From Nymphaea colorata (lineage: Eukaryota > Streptophyta > Magnoliopsida > Nymphaeales > Nymphaeaceae), in NCBI RefSeq assembly GCF_008831285.2, contig NC_045146.1, forward strand, positions 17,127,289 to 17,191,288: a stretch of DNA of 64,000 bases, read 5' to 3'. The position numbers were made by a program, and so were the translations under genes. Positions 24,201 through 37,100 of this stretch are shown piece after piece (the first letter of the stretch is position 1; each line of letters begins with the position of its first letter). A model generated the notes under the pieces. That model saw only the letters and a list, made by a program, of their open reading frames with translations. It had not been told where the DNA came from and did no database searches.

Positions 24201-26047
24201 CAAACAAATGAATTGCCCATTAATTCTTCTTAATCTGAAGCATGGCATGGACTTACAGAATTTTTTTGAATGCAGCAAGACTTTAGCATTTATATCAAAC
24301 ACTTATTATGCTGATGGATATCATAACTCAAGCTCACAAATGAAAACAAGAGGAAAAAGTTTGCTTTTCCTTTTGTGCCAAAAGGCCCAAAACATGTTGA
24401 GCCAAAGGCATGTTGGGCTCTCTTACAGAAGAGGCTCATTAATGGCACTTTTGTAAAATTTTTTTGCACTTTGCAATGTTTTCTCTATGTGCCATAGTAA
24501 CAATATAATTTTACTTGTTTTAAGTTTAAATCCTTCTGTAGCATCTCCTTCTAGGGGATAAGATAGCATGTTAACAATACTTACAGGATTGGCCTCCTCC
24601 TATCAAGAGAACAGTCAGAGGCCATGGCTGGGTCATATGCATTTCACGTACAACTAATTTTCTACTCAGACACCACCTAGATGTACATGCAACCGAGATT
24701 GGGTTACTTTAAAAAATACTGTACAATAACGTATTCAAAAATGGTCCTTCAACAAGGAAAGATTCACAGTTTTGCAACTCATAGTCACCATCACCAGATC
24801 AGCTCGCTCACCTTAGGGCTATGATTTTGAGAGTACCAGGGAAAAGGTGAAGGTTGAAACATGTCTAGCATAATACATGACAGGGACGTTATTGCAGTGT
24901 ACGAGGTATAAAGGGGCTATTTTGTGAAAATAGGCCAGGAATAAGTATGCAGACCCACCATTGATCTATTTAGATATTGTATTCAAATTCAAGTAGTCTA
25001 CCCTTCAAGCAACCAATGAATCAGTTTGATGCCAAACAGCAGACCTAATTCTCCAAAGTCTTTCCGCAAGCCTAGTTGCAGATCAAATAAAACAAATGAA
25101 TGCACCCTGAAACAGCAGTAGAAAGAGGAGAAAAAAAAGAAAAAACTCCTGTTATAAAAATATGTTGTTACTTCCAAGTTTGCAGACAGACATGCATCGA
25201 CCTTAAATCACTAATTCTTCATGCAAAGTACAATAGCTATTTTACTTTCAAGTTTCAACACATTTACACACAAATATTTTACTTTGCAGAATAGGACAAC
25301 CACCATATTTAACAAGCTAAATTATCTTCCTATTTACCATATACACTAAGTATGCCTTTTTAATTTAAGTTCATCTTGGTAATATATGAAATATTTTCAT
25401 CTATGCAAACTATTAACATAAAACCACATATGGCTAACTAAATAATAATGTAATACCAATAATAGTAAACCAAAATGTGCAAGATAAATGGATAAACTAA
25501 AATACATTAAGAACAGGAAGACAGGCTAGTGAAAACCACAATGAAAACAAGGTGATTATCATGCAAGATCAACCATTATCCCATCTTTTATTCCATCAAC
25601 CAGGAAATCTGATTATCAGCTTGAAAGAGCTGTAGCATACCTCACGAGTAATATTCTTGACATAGTAGGCAAGGACTGCCATAAAAACCCAGAGCAGGAT
25701 GACAGTCAGATTGCTACACGTAAAGAAATTTGACATCTGCATATTCAATTGAATTAGAAGGGAAAATGATGCCACAAATCATATGATGATTGAATTGTTA
25801 GCACAAGATCAATGAATCTCTAGCTAAACAAGACCAGGAGACAAGCATGATTCAGACTCACCCTCTTAAATATGGACTTTCGGTACTTCCCAGAATGCAG
25901 ACATATGGAACACTGGCAACATATGTTTTTTGCCTTCTTAGAGAGAGCCTGAGAGATCCTATGTATTGTATAGGGAACCAAGAATAGAGCCATGATTGCT
26001 AGAACAAAGATAGGGAAAAGAAAGCTGTTTTCATCTGGTTCTCCCAT
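16069..26047 (-). CDS. ERDJ2: ERdj2/SEC63-type J-domain translocon protein
   Basis: ER-membrane SEC63 homologue that recruits BiP to the SEC61 channel for protein import. Ten minus-strand exons join in frame: 25862-26047, 25641-25736, 23947-24067, 23652-23758, 23347-23564, 22711-22888, 22490-22609, 19638-19724, 17988-18098 and 16069-16881, giving 678 aa, close to the 680-690 usual in plants. Domains: membrane helices near residues 8-28 and 70-90; J domain about 98-165 with the HPD triad at 127-129 (YHPDKNPDP); a third helix near 192-213; a SEC63 (Brl) region from about 220 to 600; and an acidic Asp/Glu/Ser tail over the last 60 residues. The start is the first ATG, giving the conserved short lumenal N terminus. 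A 5' UTR intron (about 26075-27501) is likely from an AAG|gtaaat donor and a TTGCAG acceptor. Intron 8 carries a SINE and two tandem duplications. No frame break. Confidence 0.95.
18397..18623 (+). mobile_element. Full-length tRNA-derived SINE with 18-bp exact target duplication
   Basis: It lies in intron 8 of ERDJ2, antisense to the gene. The flanks AACTAATAAAGGTTAACC at 18379-18396 and 18624-18641 are identical over 18 bp. The body starts CCAAGGGGCTG and has an A-box-like TAGCGTACTGGG (18408-18419) and a B-box GGTTCAAACCC (18449-18459), as in a tRNA-type polymerase III promoter. It ends in an AATAAATAAATAAC tail. About 227 bp with no ORF. These are the full hallmarks of a SINE moved by LINE machinery, and the exact duplication means the insertion is fairly young. 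Confidence 0.93.
18786..19275. repeat. Tandem duplication of about 250 bp in ERDJ2 intron 8
   Basis: Two head-to-tail copies start CATTGAAATGCCAAGC at 18786 and 19036 and end TACCCTAAG. They differ by a few substitutions and one gap of about 10 bases (ACTTAAGCAA is missing in the second). The array contains no splice-relevant exon. Confidence 0.92.
19278..19446. repeat. Second tandem duplication, about 82-87 bp units
   Basis: Directly after the 250-bp pair, two copies share TTACCTCAAACTATA, GTCCAAAGAAAATAAAAGGAA and TAATGCTACAT (about 19278-19359 and 19360-19446). They have more differences than the neighbouring pair, so the event is older. Confidence 0.85.
20651..20693. repeat. CT-rich microsatellite in ERDJ2 intron 7
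   Basis: About 43 bases of CT repeat broken twice by TATCT. Intron 7 (19725-22489) also holds a TA run at 21256-21285. Nothing else was recognised in this 2.8 kb intron. Confidence 0.85.
24068..25640. other. ERDJ2 intron 2, no embedded feature seen
   Basis: A 1.57 kb AT-rich intron between the second transmembrane exon and the J-domain exon. Short open frames here (for example 24208-24456) have no coding features and lie on the opposite strand. Confidence 0.7.
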
Positions 26048-28980
26048 GGTTGGACCACGTGCTGGTTAAATGCCCTGCAAGGATGTCACTGTAATGATCT
26101 TAATTTTACACATCAAACTATTTGTCATTCAAGCAACTCAAACAAATGAAAAAGGGCAACCCACAAAAGTTCTGACTGAAAATTCACAATCCAATCTACA
26201 AACAAAATAAAAAAGACACGGAGAAAAGCCTATGCTCCGCACTTAGTTGGAGTGTTAAGGATCATTAGATGTATCAATGGAAACCACGCATAAGACAATA
26301 TTTTGTTCTGTCTTGTCCAAATATAAACTTGTGGGTATGTGCCAGGTGCAGACATTGGGTGGAGGAGTGAAGTATGAAACAAGCATGAATAAAAAGGCAT
26401 GAAACAAGTCCGTAGTACATGAAAAAAGTACGAAACAACCAGGAATTGCGCTGTTTACTACAAAGGCAAAGTGTCGAGTAATGGCTCAAGACACAGCAAA
26501 TGGACTACGTTGACCACCGGAAGATGTGGAAATCAAGGTTGATCAGGCTAGCCCTTACAGTGTGTTAACGTCAACACAGAAAATCTGCAGCTCCACGAAC
26601 CACGCATATTGAGTTAGACTGTCATTTTCACTCACAGCATACTTGGATAGAATAACCTCCTTATGATATGCTGGAACTGCAACTCATGGTCTAATCATGC
26701 TGTTCAACAGATTAAATCACAAAAGGGTACCACGTGGGGTGTAATTGACAAAAATCTCAAGTATTGAAGAAAAAGTAGTTTTCCATCTTCGTTCTTCTAA
26801 TAGCAGAGAAACGACTCTGGAGGGTGAGACTTGGCGGCACTGGTTTAACCTGTTGTGCCTACAGTTGCCTCCCGGATACTGCAAAATTCTGACGTGAATC
26901 CTCTTCAACGCCACACGCAAGGCAGTAGGACTCAACCCTGCACGAGGCTACAAGAAGGTTAAACCATGACTAGCCGTAGGGCACCGCCCCAAATGTGCCA
27001 ACAGCTTGGGTTCTACTTCTACATGTTCATGTTCATTGGTCGTAGGTGTTGCTCAGGCGCAAGAGCAACCGCCCGCGGACACATACAGGCACATTGAACT
27101 CGGCCAAACGCAGACACAGACAAATTGAACTCGGACTTTGCTTCGCCAAACAGCATTTAACCAACTTCACAGATACATTCACGTTTTCTCTAATTCATAA
27201 CTCTTTACACTCCTCTAAAGCAGAAGAATTGTGGGGCAGACTGGTCAAAAACGTTGACTCGGTAACTTGAAGGTGTGGGGCGCAAGATTTGTGGTACATG
27301 ACCTGTTGAAAGTTTTCGGCTCAATTCAATCATCAGATCCTCAAATGACGAGACTAATTACTTACTAACCACACGCCCAACTCGAACTGAAACATGGACG
27401 CAAAACAAGAGAAGATTCTAAGAGTTTGGCAGATCTCTTTCACAAAGCCCCTGGACCTTAAAGAATCCACAGAGAAGAAATTGCTTGCTGCATGGGATTT
27501 ACCTTGGAATGAGCTTGTCCACTGATCAACCTGCTTCAGACAATGGGACTGAAGGAACGATAAAACTCTCAATCTGAACAATAAAAGGGATCGAGGAAAG
27601 GGGAGACGAGAGCACTCGCTCGCGGTAAGCTTCTGCCCGCGCACGTCTGCCCCGACAGCCCAAGAGCGGAGACGCGTCCGCACCAGTTCATTTTGTAGCT
27701 GCGATGGGCAACGGCGACGCCCGTTCCTTCGTCCGCCCGCCGTTTCAGTGTGGCCGTCAACGGGTCCACTTGACCCGAAATATTCCGGATTTTGGAACCG
27801 AATCCTGGCTGGAGTCCGAACCCGACCTTCGCGCATTCGGACCCATGGGGTTCCAGTGGCACCCGATACGGAAGAAACATGCATATATATATATATATAT
27901 ATAATATATATCTTAAACAAAAATAAGATTAAAGCTTGATAATTTTACAGATCACTAATAGCTGATCGAACTGGTTGGGAAGTAAACAACGCAGTTGGTT
28001 CGATTTCTGTGATTGTTACTTGCTTAAACTACAAACTATAGCACCACAGCTATTTAAGTCCTAAAACAGGTCCTAAACCTTAAAAGATAAACTCGAATCT
28101 AGGGTATCAAGTATCAAACCCTCTCCCTGCCAACTAAACTTAGCCGGATCAGTTTTTTTTATCATTCATGTTGTAATTATAACCTCAACTCCTAACTTGT
28201 GTTTTAATTTTTAGTATTTAATAGGGGCATCACCATATCCATGAAACTCATCAACTAGTGCAAGTTTTAGGAAATTTATTTATGAAAAACCGATGTTTTC
28301 ATTTATGAAGAAATTTGAACTATTTTTTTAGAAGTCAACCTGCCAACTGCCATTTTGACATCCGCCTGGTGTTGTTAGATGAAAAAAAATTGAAAATTTA
28401 TTGCTACAAATTAACTCCTACAAAAGTATTAGAGACCATTTACCATACAATATTTGTTCACAGTACTTTTAGCAATAGTTTATAATGATTTCAGCAGTAT
28501 AGCTTTAATTTTAAGCCCACCATCAAATAACTTAAGGCCCAACTCATTTGATAGCCCAAGCCTAGCCCTGTGGGCCTGGTTTTTGGCCTCTGCATGGGCA
28601 CCACAAGTTTGTCCAACTTTCCTGTGAGGATGTCTAATCATTCATAGGAGGAGTTTCTAAGATACCTCATTGATGACAAGATCTGCCAAACATCCAGCTG
28701 AAAGAAGTAAAGTTTAAGTTGGCACATCTGGCTTTTTGCAAAGCAACAAGAGATATGGTCCAACAGAAACAAAGATAAAGACACATGCTTTTGAAACACA
28801 TATGCAAAGAACACCACGTTTTCTGCTTAATGATTGAATCTATAAGCAATATTAGCAATTCTAGAGAGATTCTTAGAACAATAACATGGTATTTTCGGAT
28901 CATATGTTTTAAGAGACGATAATGACGACACTGATTATTCCCATAGATCATTTGCTGTATATTTAGCAATAAATGGTTGG
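26048..28980. other. ERDJ2 5' region and intergenic space before the B-box gene
   Basis: It holds the probable ERDJ2 5' UTR intron and a non-coding first exon near 27502-27640. A GC-rich block at about 27600-27860 is followed by a TA microsatellite at 27884-27905. The minus-strand frame over 27354-27920 spans the predicted splice donor and microsatellite and is not believable as a gene. From 27930 to 28980 nothing is recognised. Confidence 0.55.
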
Positions 28981-29586
28981 GACATGATCAGAAGGCCGTT
29001 CTATCGGTATCAGATCAACTGTATCTATGGTGGATGGACTGGTGAGGTGAGGGGGCGTGGGGGCTACGGCAAATCATCTGATCCGGTATCCACGCCGCCG
29101 GTCTCCTCGCGGAGGGAGGGGGACAGGCAGCTTGTGGCTCATGTTCTATATCATCAAAGTTTCGTCATCCAAGAAGGCGATGTGGAGAACGTTGTGGCTG
29201 GGAATGGAGAAGGGAGGAGGGTCGGGGAAGCAGCACGGCATGTGGTGGTCCCCTGCTGCCTCCTCCCTCCTTCCTCCCTCTCTTCTCTCTCTCCCATGCA
29301 CCACCCAGAGAGAGAGAGAAAGAGAGCGCTCTGAGCGGCAGGCGCCCCCGCCCCCTCCGGCGTTCTTGAAGCAGCCATGGCTCAGGTTGCTTCTTCTTGA
29401 CTCTGCCTGACCTTTTTTTTTCCCCTCTCTGAGGTTGGCTTTGAGCCTTCAGTATTTGGTGCCAGTGGGAGGGAGGAAGAGGCAGGGGCGTCGCTCCCAG
29501 AGCATCGTCTTCTAATGGTATGAGGAGGAGGAGTGGGGAGTAGATGGGAGAAGGGCCTCTGCGCATCCTATCGAAAGGGAGGAGCC
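28981..29586 (+). promoter_or_regulatory. Promoter and 5' leader region of the B-box gene
   Basis: A GC-richer block with CT/GA-rich patches (CTCCCTCCTTCCTCCCTCTC near 29265-29290, AGAGAGAGAGAAAGAGAG near 29310) sits just before the B-box start codon, typical of a plant core promoter and leader. No clear TATA box was found. Frames over this interval on both strands are low-complexity products of these patches. Confidence 0.4.
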
Positions 29587-31073
29587 ATGCGAACGATCTG
29601 CGACGTGTGCGAAGGCGCGCCGGCTATCCTCTTCTGCGCCGCTGACGAGGCCGCCCTTTGCAGAGCTTGCGACGAAAAGGTAGTGCTTCAGAGAGGGGCC
29701 ATCAATGATGCAGCCGCTCTTCTTTTCTTTCCCCCACTTTGTGGTGTCTCTGTTTCTTCCTTTCTTTTTGGGTGGTGTCCGCAAGCTGTTGAATGGTTGC
29801 TTCGGCAAGAAATAGTGCAATTTCCCCTTTTCCTTCGCACACTTTGAATTGATTCCGTGGTGGAAACTATGTTAACCATTTCGTCTTCAACGTTGCAATC
29901 GGTTGTTTTCCTCTTCTTTTTTAGTAAATTACTGTTGCTACTGAGGATTAGATGACCATTTTTTCTTACTTGATTACTTGACTGCTTCTTCCCTCCAGGG
30001 AAAAGAAAACATATAGAAGTGGATGGTATTCATCTCCTTGAGATTCAAAATGATGGAACTGGAGGCTGTTTTTCCCTCCATTCGTTATCTTTTCTACTTT
30101 TCTTTTCCAAAATTGCTCGACGACACGATCACTTTCACCTTTCTTCTCCACGAGCAGCATTGTTTAGTTGCTACTGTACCCCCTGATTTTGATACACCAC
30201 AGTGATCCAGGGAGTTTGGTAGGCGAAGAGTCTTTGACAATGGTCGTTTTAGTTCTCTGGCCCAGTAAATTTCTTGTTGGTTCTGTAACTCAACATGCCT
30301 GACTTGCAGCTTCACCAGGAAACTACTAGAACATAATGATGGCATGGTATGCCTGGAAGATTCATTTGCTTGTCCTAATGAACAAGTTCTCAAGCTTGGC
30401 ATTTACTTCTCTTGAGTCCTTCTTCAGTTTCAGAGGTATGCTGGATGTTAGGCAGGCATGATGGTTCAAGGACAGTTAGCACGTATTGTGTGTGCGGGTA
30501 ATAGATATGTTTCTGTTGACGTGCAAGTTCTTAAGCACATATGTCTTTGGTCCCACTGAATGTCATAAACATCTAATTTATTACGGTTGTGTGTGTATCT
30601 GTGGGTATTAGATATGTTCTGTTCACATGCATATACTAAAGCAAATCTGTCTTTGTCCCACTTAATATCATGAACATCTACCTTAGTCAGGTAAGTGTAA
30701 GCTAATGTTCTTTTTTAACTTTCTATTTATTGGTTTAACAGAAAGAACAGAAACATGGGGAATTTACTTATGGTTTTAGTAAATTTGGATGCTAAGACTT
30801 GATTATTATGTGATATGTCCATCTTTTGGGCACGCAAATTGAACCCAGTGGAATGGGCTCTGGAAGACTAGAAGTGCAGTTGCATGCAAGCGAGGAAATG
30901 AACCTACATGCAGGAAGTTCACCTCTCCATAACCACCATGCTCTCTACCCTAGGATTGGTGGATCCTAGGAAGGAAAGTGATTTGAAAATCCCTTATATA
31001 TATGTATGTATTATATATGTATTATATATGTATATATATATATATATATACACACACACATATATATATATAT

Positions 31074-31122
<49 letters not shown>

Positions 31123-34100
31123 AGAGAATTTTGTTCTGCCATGTGTCAAATGTTGTCAAATAGAGAAAAAATAAATATTCATCATTAAGAGCACCATGAA
31201 TCATTGTTAAGAACATTGTGAACCATTGCTGCATCATAAACCTTTGGGGATGCTCATTTGACGGTTGTTTTTTTAGTGATCATTTTTAAATTTTAGCCAT
31301 CTAGCATCATCCAACGTACGATAGCATAAAACTCCACCATATATTTCACAATTTTATAGTTGCAAGCTAGGAAAGTTACTTGACATTTATCAACCAGAAA
31401 CAAGTTATAATCCTAGATTTATTTTGTTGCACTTTGAGGGGAAAAGACAAAAGTCAAAACCAATCAACAGGACAACTTTCTCTATCTCTCTCGTTATTAA
31501 ATATTTGTTATGATTAATGTTGAACATGTAATGTGAAGAGAGATTAAAGGGGCTGTCCTGGTCATCCCAGCATTGAATTCTTAGGGCCTAATCTCCATGC
31601 ACACAAATACATAGCATGGTTAAAACCCAAAGAAACGGTGATGATGTTGACTATATCATCAATTTGATGGTCAAGGACTGGAAAAATTACTTAACATTTA
31701 CCAATCAAAAATAATTTTATCATTGACTAATCATTGCACTCTGTACAGAAAGAAATGGACCACATTTTCCTCCACTTTTCTATCATCACCATAATACATA
31801 TTTTTTTTATTGTGTTTACCATTTATTTTTGAATTCATAAAAATAGTTGGATCAAAATGAAAATAAACTAGGAACAAAATAATAAGCTAGCTACGTTCAA
31901 TTTAAAAACCCACAAAAGCAGACGCATTTTTTAATATGTCTCTCTATTTTGCTTTGTTTTGTTACTAAAATAAATGTCTGCAATGCCCTTCTCAAGCACT
32001 GACATGACAAATGGAGTTTTTTCCATATGTTCTAACTTCTTAGTTTATGCCAGAAGCTCCTTGTGGAGAAAAAAAAATCCTACACTATGATAAGTTAGTT
32101 TTGATAGTTATTAGTATGTATTCATTTAATTGAAAGTTAATCAGATATAGGATGAGAACCCTTCTACAGTTGCTCTTGAGCCTCTCTTCCATAAGAATTG
32201 TTCTTTAGCCAGTTTTAGCTTTATACCAGAAGTGGTTCCACGTAAATGCACAAATGTTTGAATGGCAATTACAATAGGTTAATCAAATATTGTGGAATCG
32301 GCTGAATATTGTTGGCTTGAATATTGATATACCAACAAAGTCACATATTGATGTTATGGACATCATATGCAACCTGCCTTTCTTTCCTTTTTAAGAATGG
32401 GAACTTATCAACGGCACATGCCATGCCATCTCATGTTTGTGGTATTGTAGGTTGCAAGTCTAGTATTTGTATTTTCCATGAAGTGGGTTTAACTTCTCTT
32501 ACCTTTCTACTGTTGCTATAAAAAATGACATATTGTTGTACGTGTGATGCTCATAAAATTTGATGATAAGTTTCGTGTTTCCTGAATCTCCCCTACATAT
32601 TTTCCATCTCTTTGTTTATGTTTCCAATTATATGTGCCTTCATGATTTGTGAATATTATTAGTTCACAAATTATATCTATGAGCAATGAAGCCAACAATA
32701 GCTGATCATAGCTTTCCTCCAAAGGGTTTTCCTTTTTTTTTTTTAGTAATATCTGAGTGTTCTGAACAAACATACTTGCTATGGTGAACCTCTAAAAATG
32801 AACAGATAGTAATGTCACAAGGTTTGTCCTATAATAATTTTGTTGCTTTTGTCACATGTCACTTTCAAGTATTTTAGATGCTCATAGGCTGATGCTCCTC
32901 TTTTAAGCCTTTTCTATGCTCTTTGATTATTTATTTTGACAGGAGACTTGCAGAAAGCTAGTACAATTGGAGGGTTGTGACACCGTTGAATAGTTCATAT
33001 TTATGTTCATGGTGTTATTATGCATCCTTTTGACTGACTTCTTTCTTGCATAACTTTAGACTGGTGAATGTTTTCAGCAGCAAAGCCCAGTCTGATTAGC
33101 CTTTAACTGGTTTTCTCCGTGGGCATTCTTTTTTATTTTATGCTGTCTCATGGCAGTATTATTGAAGAGAGAGAGAGAGAGAGAAATTGCCTTCATGAAT
33201 CAGAGGGAACTGTATTTCAGGAATGGTTTAACTGCCTATTGGATCACCTGAGACCTCTCATTTTGCTCAGGCATTGACCAATCATAAGCCTATGCTTTTC
33301 TTCTTTTCTTCTTGAAAATTGCTTGTCTCCTGCTATGATGTATATCTGACATTTTTGGCTTCTCTTTTTTTAAGAAATAATTTGCTTCCTGTCAAAGAAA
33401 AAAGGAAAAAGTTTATTCACTTCTTCTGTCCTTTAAAGTAGATTTGTACATATTACAAGGTCTATGAGAGTAATGAAATATTAGCCATCAAGCTTACCTT
33501 CTGGTATTATGAATTACAGGTTCACATGTGCAACAAATTGGCTGGCCGGCACGTAAGAGTTTCTATTGCTACTCCTAATGCTGTACCTCTATGTGACATT
33601 TGTGAAAATGCCCCAGGTATTCCTTTTTTTCATCTGGAAGTGCTTGCCCTATGTTACGAGTGGAGACACTGAAATTGTTTCTCATGACAAAACTGCAAAC
33701 AGCATTCTTCTATTGTGAAATAGATGGAAGTTCACTCTGCTTGCAATGTGACATGATTGTACATGTTGGTGGTAAAAGAACCCACGAGAGATACCTTGTC
33801 TTGAGGCAGAGGGTTGAGGTTAGTGATAATGCGCATGGGATCAAGATTCATACTTTCTACTGCTTTATAAGTTGAATAACTTGGGCCTTTTAACAGTTTC
33901 CAGGAGACCAACAAAATCCTCTACATGATCAGGCCTTGCAGCCTACGGAGCTTTTAGAACCTAGGCGGGTGCAGAATCAAATGGCTCAACCAGCAACACC
34001 CATACCAGTAGAAGGCCCCAAAGAAAGGATTCAGAACAACCACTGGGCACCAACTATTCCAGCCAATGATACTAATCTTATTGAGAATGAGAAGCCAGAT

Positions 34101-34169
34101 TCAAAAATGATAGATCTCAATGCTAGACCACATTGGGGACAAGCTTCAACATCTGACCAGGGGCGCTGA
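29587..34169 (+). CDS. Double B-box zinc finger protein, BBX18/BBX19-like
   Basis: Nuclear regulator of the short double B-box class, which in Arabidopsis includes BBX18 and BBX19, modulators of photomorphogenesis, thermal growth and flowering through protein contacts. Four exons join in frame: 29587-29679, 33520-33616, 33703-33818 and 33897-34169, giving 192 aa. B-box 1 has Cys5, Cys8, Cys17, Cys25, Cys28, His33 and His42 and is split by intron 1 after CDEK. B-box 2 has Cys56, Cys59, Cys68, Cys76, Cys79, His84 and His91, followed by FPGDQQN. There is no CCT domain, as expected for this group, and the C-terminal 90 residues are Pro/Gln/Asn-rich. The start is the ATG giving MRTICDVC, conserved in the family; an upstream in-frame ATG at 29533 would add 18 unlikely residues. 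Intron 1 is 3.8 kb. Which of BBX18 or BBX19 is closer cannot be fixed. Confidence 0.93.
30488..30690. repeat. Imperfect tandem duplication, about 110-bp period
   Basis: Two copies share TAGATATGTT, TGTCTTTG-TCCCACT and ATCTA in the same order, starting near 30488 and 30599. They have diverged by many substitutions, so the event is old. Confidence 0.65.
30995..31119. repeat. Long TA microsatellite with internal CA block
   Basis: About 125 bases of TATG, TA and CACACA repeats in B-box intron 1. Open frames that run through it encode only Tyr/Ile repeats and are artefacts. Confidence 0.92.
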
Positions 34170-37100
34170 GTCATGTGGTTTTTTCCCGCAATATTGAAGA
34201 ATCTCAAGAACTGTTAATCTGTTCATATCCTTGACAAAAGATTTCTTTTCTAAAGGATGTTGTTTCTGTTTCAGAAGGCATAACAGGGACTGGTTGTCAA
34301 TTCTCATGGCTTAGTCACGGTTCCAAGCATAGCTGTTTTGAATACCTATTAGATGTTTAGTTTACATATATGCTTGCTGGTCCCCTTCAGTGTTTCCTCC
34401 TGGTTCTGTAAAATTTCTGACAGTCTTGTAGGGCACTCAATGTGTTCAACATATGGAACATTGTGAGAGAACTGTAGTCTGTATGATAATACATTTCACG
34501 AAATGGTTGTCCTTAGCTGGAAGGAACCAGACGATGATGGTGGGATGCTTATAAAAAGCAATTTTAGAAAGTTTGCTTTTGAAGTACCTTGGTGCCAAAA
34601 AAAATAGTTTGATTATATTATACAATTTGGACGATTTATTACCTACTTACGTGCAAATTTTCAGAAATTATATTAGTGATGTAAACTGGCTGGACTAAGA
34701 TGCCTAACTTCAATTCACCGCCTGGGGTTCTTCTGCAGTAACGATAGGAATATTTGAAACCAGCGTTCGCTACGTCAGTTTTTACCACTGAACCTTAATT
34801 TGTGAGGTTCGTTGAGAAGCAAATCCTACCACCTTTGACGTCACAACAACCAAAAGAAAAGGGTTTGCTTTTCATCTATCATCCCTTATTACAATTTCAG
34901 TGGAACTGTTCGATGATGTGTTAGCATGATTTGGCCTATGTCAGTCACAAAGTTGTTGTTTGGGTGCTTGAGGAATCAAAATTTTCATTACATGGAATTC
35001 CTTATAAGAACTCTTAGCGATAAGAACCCTACAACGAAATGCATCTTGAAGGTGGCACTGGAGTTAGTCGTGGATAACAACAGGAGCTCCGCCCATTTAT
35101 CTGGCTGGAGGACAAAAATAAGACCTTCAAGTTGAAGGTGGTGGCTGAGCTCTCTCTCCCTCTCTCTCTCTCTAGCTTGATACCAGAACCCGTCAGTCAT
35201 CTGAAGGGATCTTATTATCCGCACTGTAATCCCTGTCTTGATTCCTTTTGAGAATCCTCATTGTTCTAAGTTATTTTGATCCAACGGACTTTATTGTTAT
35301 TAGAAGCTCTCGAGCGAACCACCAACCAAGTTCGCTGATGATTTTTGTGTTTGCTTAAATAAAATCACTCATAAAATTTTGGGTGTTAAAGTGGAAAGTG
35401 AAATCTGTTGTAGAATATAAAGAATGAAAATTGATGATCACATCTTCAAAAGAACTGAACAAAAGCTCCTAATGGAATACAAAGCAGAATTACACAAACA
35501 ATGGCTACAAGACACCATTGTTATATTCCACCGCGACCGCTTCGATGGAAAAGGTCTTCAGCCTCATTCAGAATCTTCTTGAAACTCGTCAGCCGGAGCA
35601 GAGACGGAGCAGCACCGGTAGATAGGATGATCAGTACTGATCGCCACTTTATCTCTCAGAAAACTTAACCAACTGGAGTTGATAGCGCATGTTGCCTCAT
35701 CGATATCAAATAATTGCAGCGGTAATCAAGGACGCTGCACAATGAAAATAAAATTCAATTTTTTGCAGTCATGTCTCATTTGCGGATCGAGTATTTGGGT
35801 TGAAGTCTGATTCAACCTTTACCGACCACAAATCAACCGAATTATGGTTCAGCCTCACACTCGGACTCTTGGAAATGGAATCCAGGCTTGTCTAGCATAA
35901 GATCCAACATTTTTATGTAATTGGGTCCGATCTGTACTGGATTCAGTCAGATATCTGATATCTGATTCAGATCTGACACTAAGCTGCATAATGAATATGA
36001 ATTCAATTTCACCGGAATATGATTTCAATTAGCAATTGGATCTGAATTTTTTCCACATCCGTATTCAATTCACTTACTAGTTGCATCCATGTTGAATATC
36101 TTCTCTCGTGCATATCTACATACCCATGAATCTCAAAATGTGGTTAGGTAGGAGATCGGGTTCTATTAGGAACAAAGATGGGACTGTTAATATATATGAC
36201 CTGACCCAGGTCAACGGGTATATGAGTCATCCATTTTTTTCGTAAAGTTTTTTGTTCTTGATATTGGAAGTTGAAAATTATGTTTTGTTTATTCAATTGT
36301 TGTTAGTTTCCTTATTTATTTTTCGTATTATGTATATATACAATCCGCAAGACGCTATACTATTTTATACATAAAATTCTGTGACATGGGTTCTTCTTCT
36401 AGGTGCATAATATTTTAACATATTTAAGTATCTATATTACAAAGTATACTTATCGTTTTTTTAAAATAAAATAAAGTAGAAAAACTAGCTTTCCCGAGTC
36501 ACAAGTAGACTCATATTTAAGTATCTTATTACAAAGTTTATGTTTATCGTATTTTAAAGAAAAGAAATTCAAAAAGCCAACTTTCTCGAGTAAATGATTA
36601 ATACAGTTGATTTTGTCGAAATAGAACCTAGCATGGACGTTTTCATGGCCTGTAACACCTTGTTCCTAAAATGTCTTGTCTTACACGCGACAGTTGTGTG
36701 CAATGCTAAAATGTTGCAATGTGGTGACATATTTACAATCACTTTTTAAGAGATTTCAAATATTTATCTAAAATAACGTGATTTCCATGGTTTAAAAACT
36801 AAAAGATTTATCTTGAATTTATACATTTGGTTGTGCACATGAGATTTTTTGCAAAAAAAAAAAAGGATAATTTAAAACATCTGATATTTTGCACAATAAG
36901 ATTATCTAAATAAGCTCCTCCTGTATTTATATTGCTTTTTCTGCTTGCCAAAGTTTCCATATATTAAATCTGTATGGTGAAATGTTCAAAAAACACATAA
37001 AATGATAAATTCTTAAATGTAAAAGAATTACCTTCTGTCAATTATGCTGATTCATATCTTCCGATTGCAAGTATAAAAAGGAATAGAAAAAGAAACAAAA

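Larger units (their letters stand above)
29680..33519. other. 3.8 kb first intron of the B-box gene
   Basis: The intron splits the first zinc-binding domain. It contains an imperfect tandem duplication (about 30488-30690), a long TA/CA microsatellite (30995-31119) and a short GA run (about 33166-33184). No exon-like reading frame or transposon end was recognised in the rest. Confidence 0.7.

Noticed and set aside
27354-27920. 188-codon minus-strand frame
   Set aside because: It runs through a TA microsatellite and the likely 5' leader of ERDJ2, and includes a good splice donor. No domain was seen.
29057-29566. Overlapping frames of 100-133 codons on both strands
   Set aside because: Low-complexity Pro/Ser/Arg/Leu products of the CT/GA-rich leader of the B-box gene.
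30908-31188. Two Tyr/Ile-repeat frames
   Set aside because: Pure translation of a TA/CA microsatellite.
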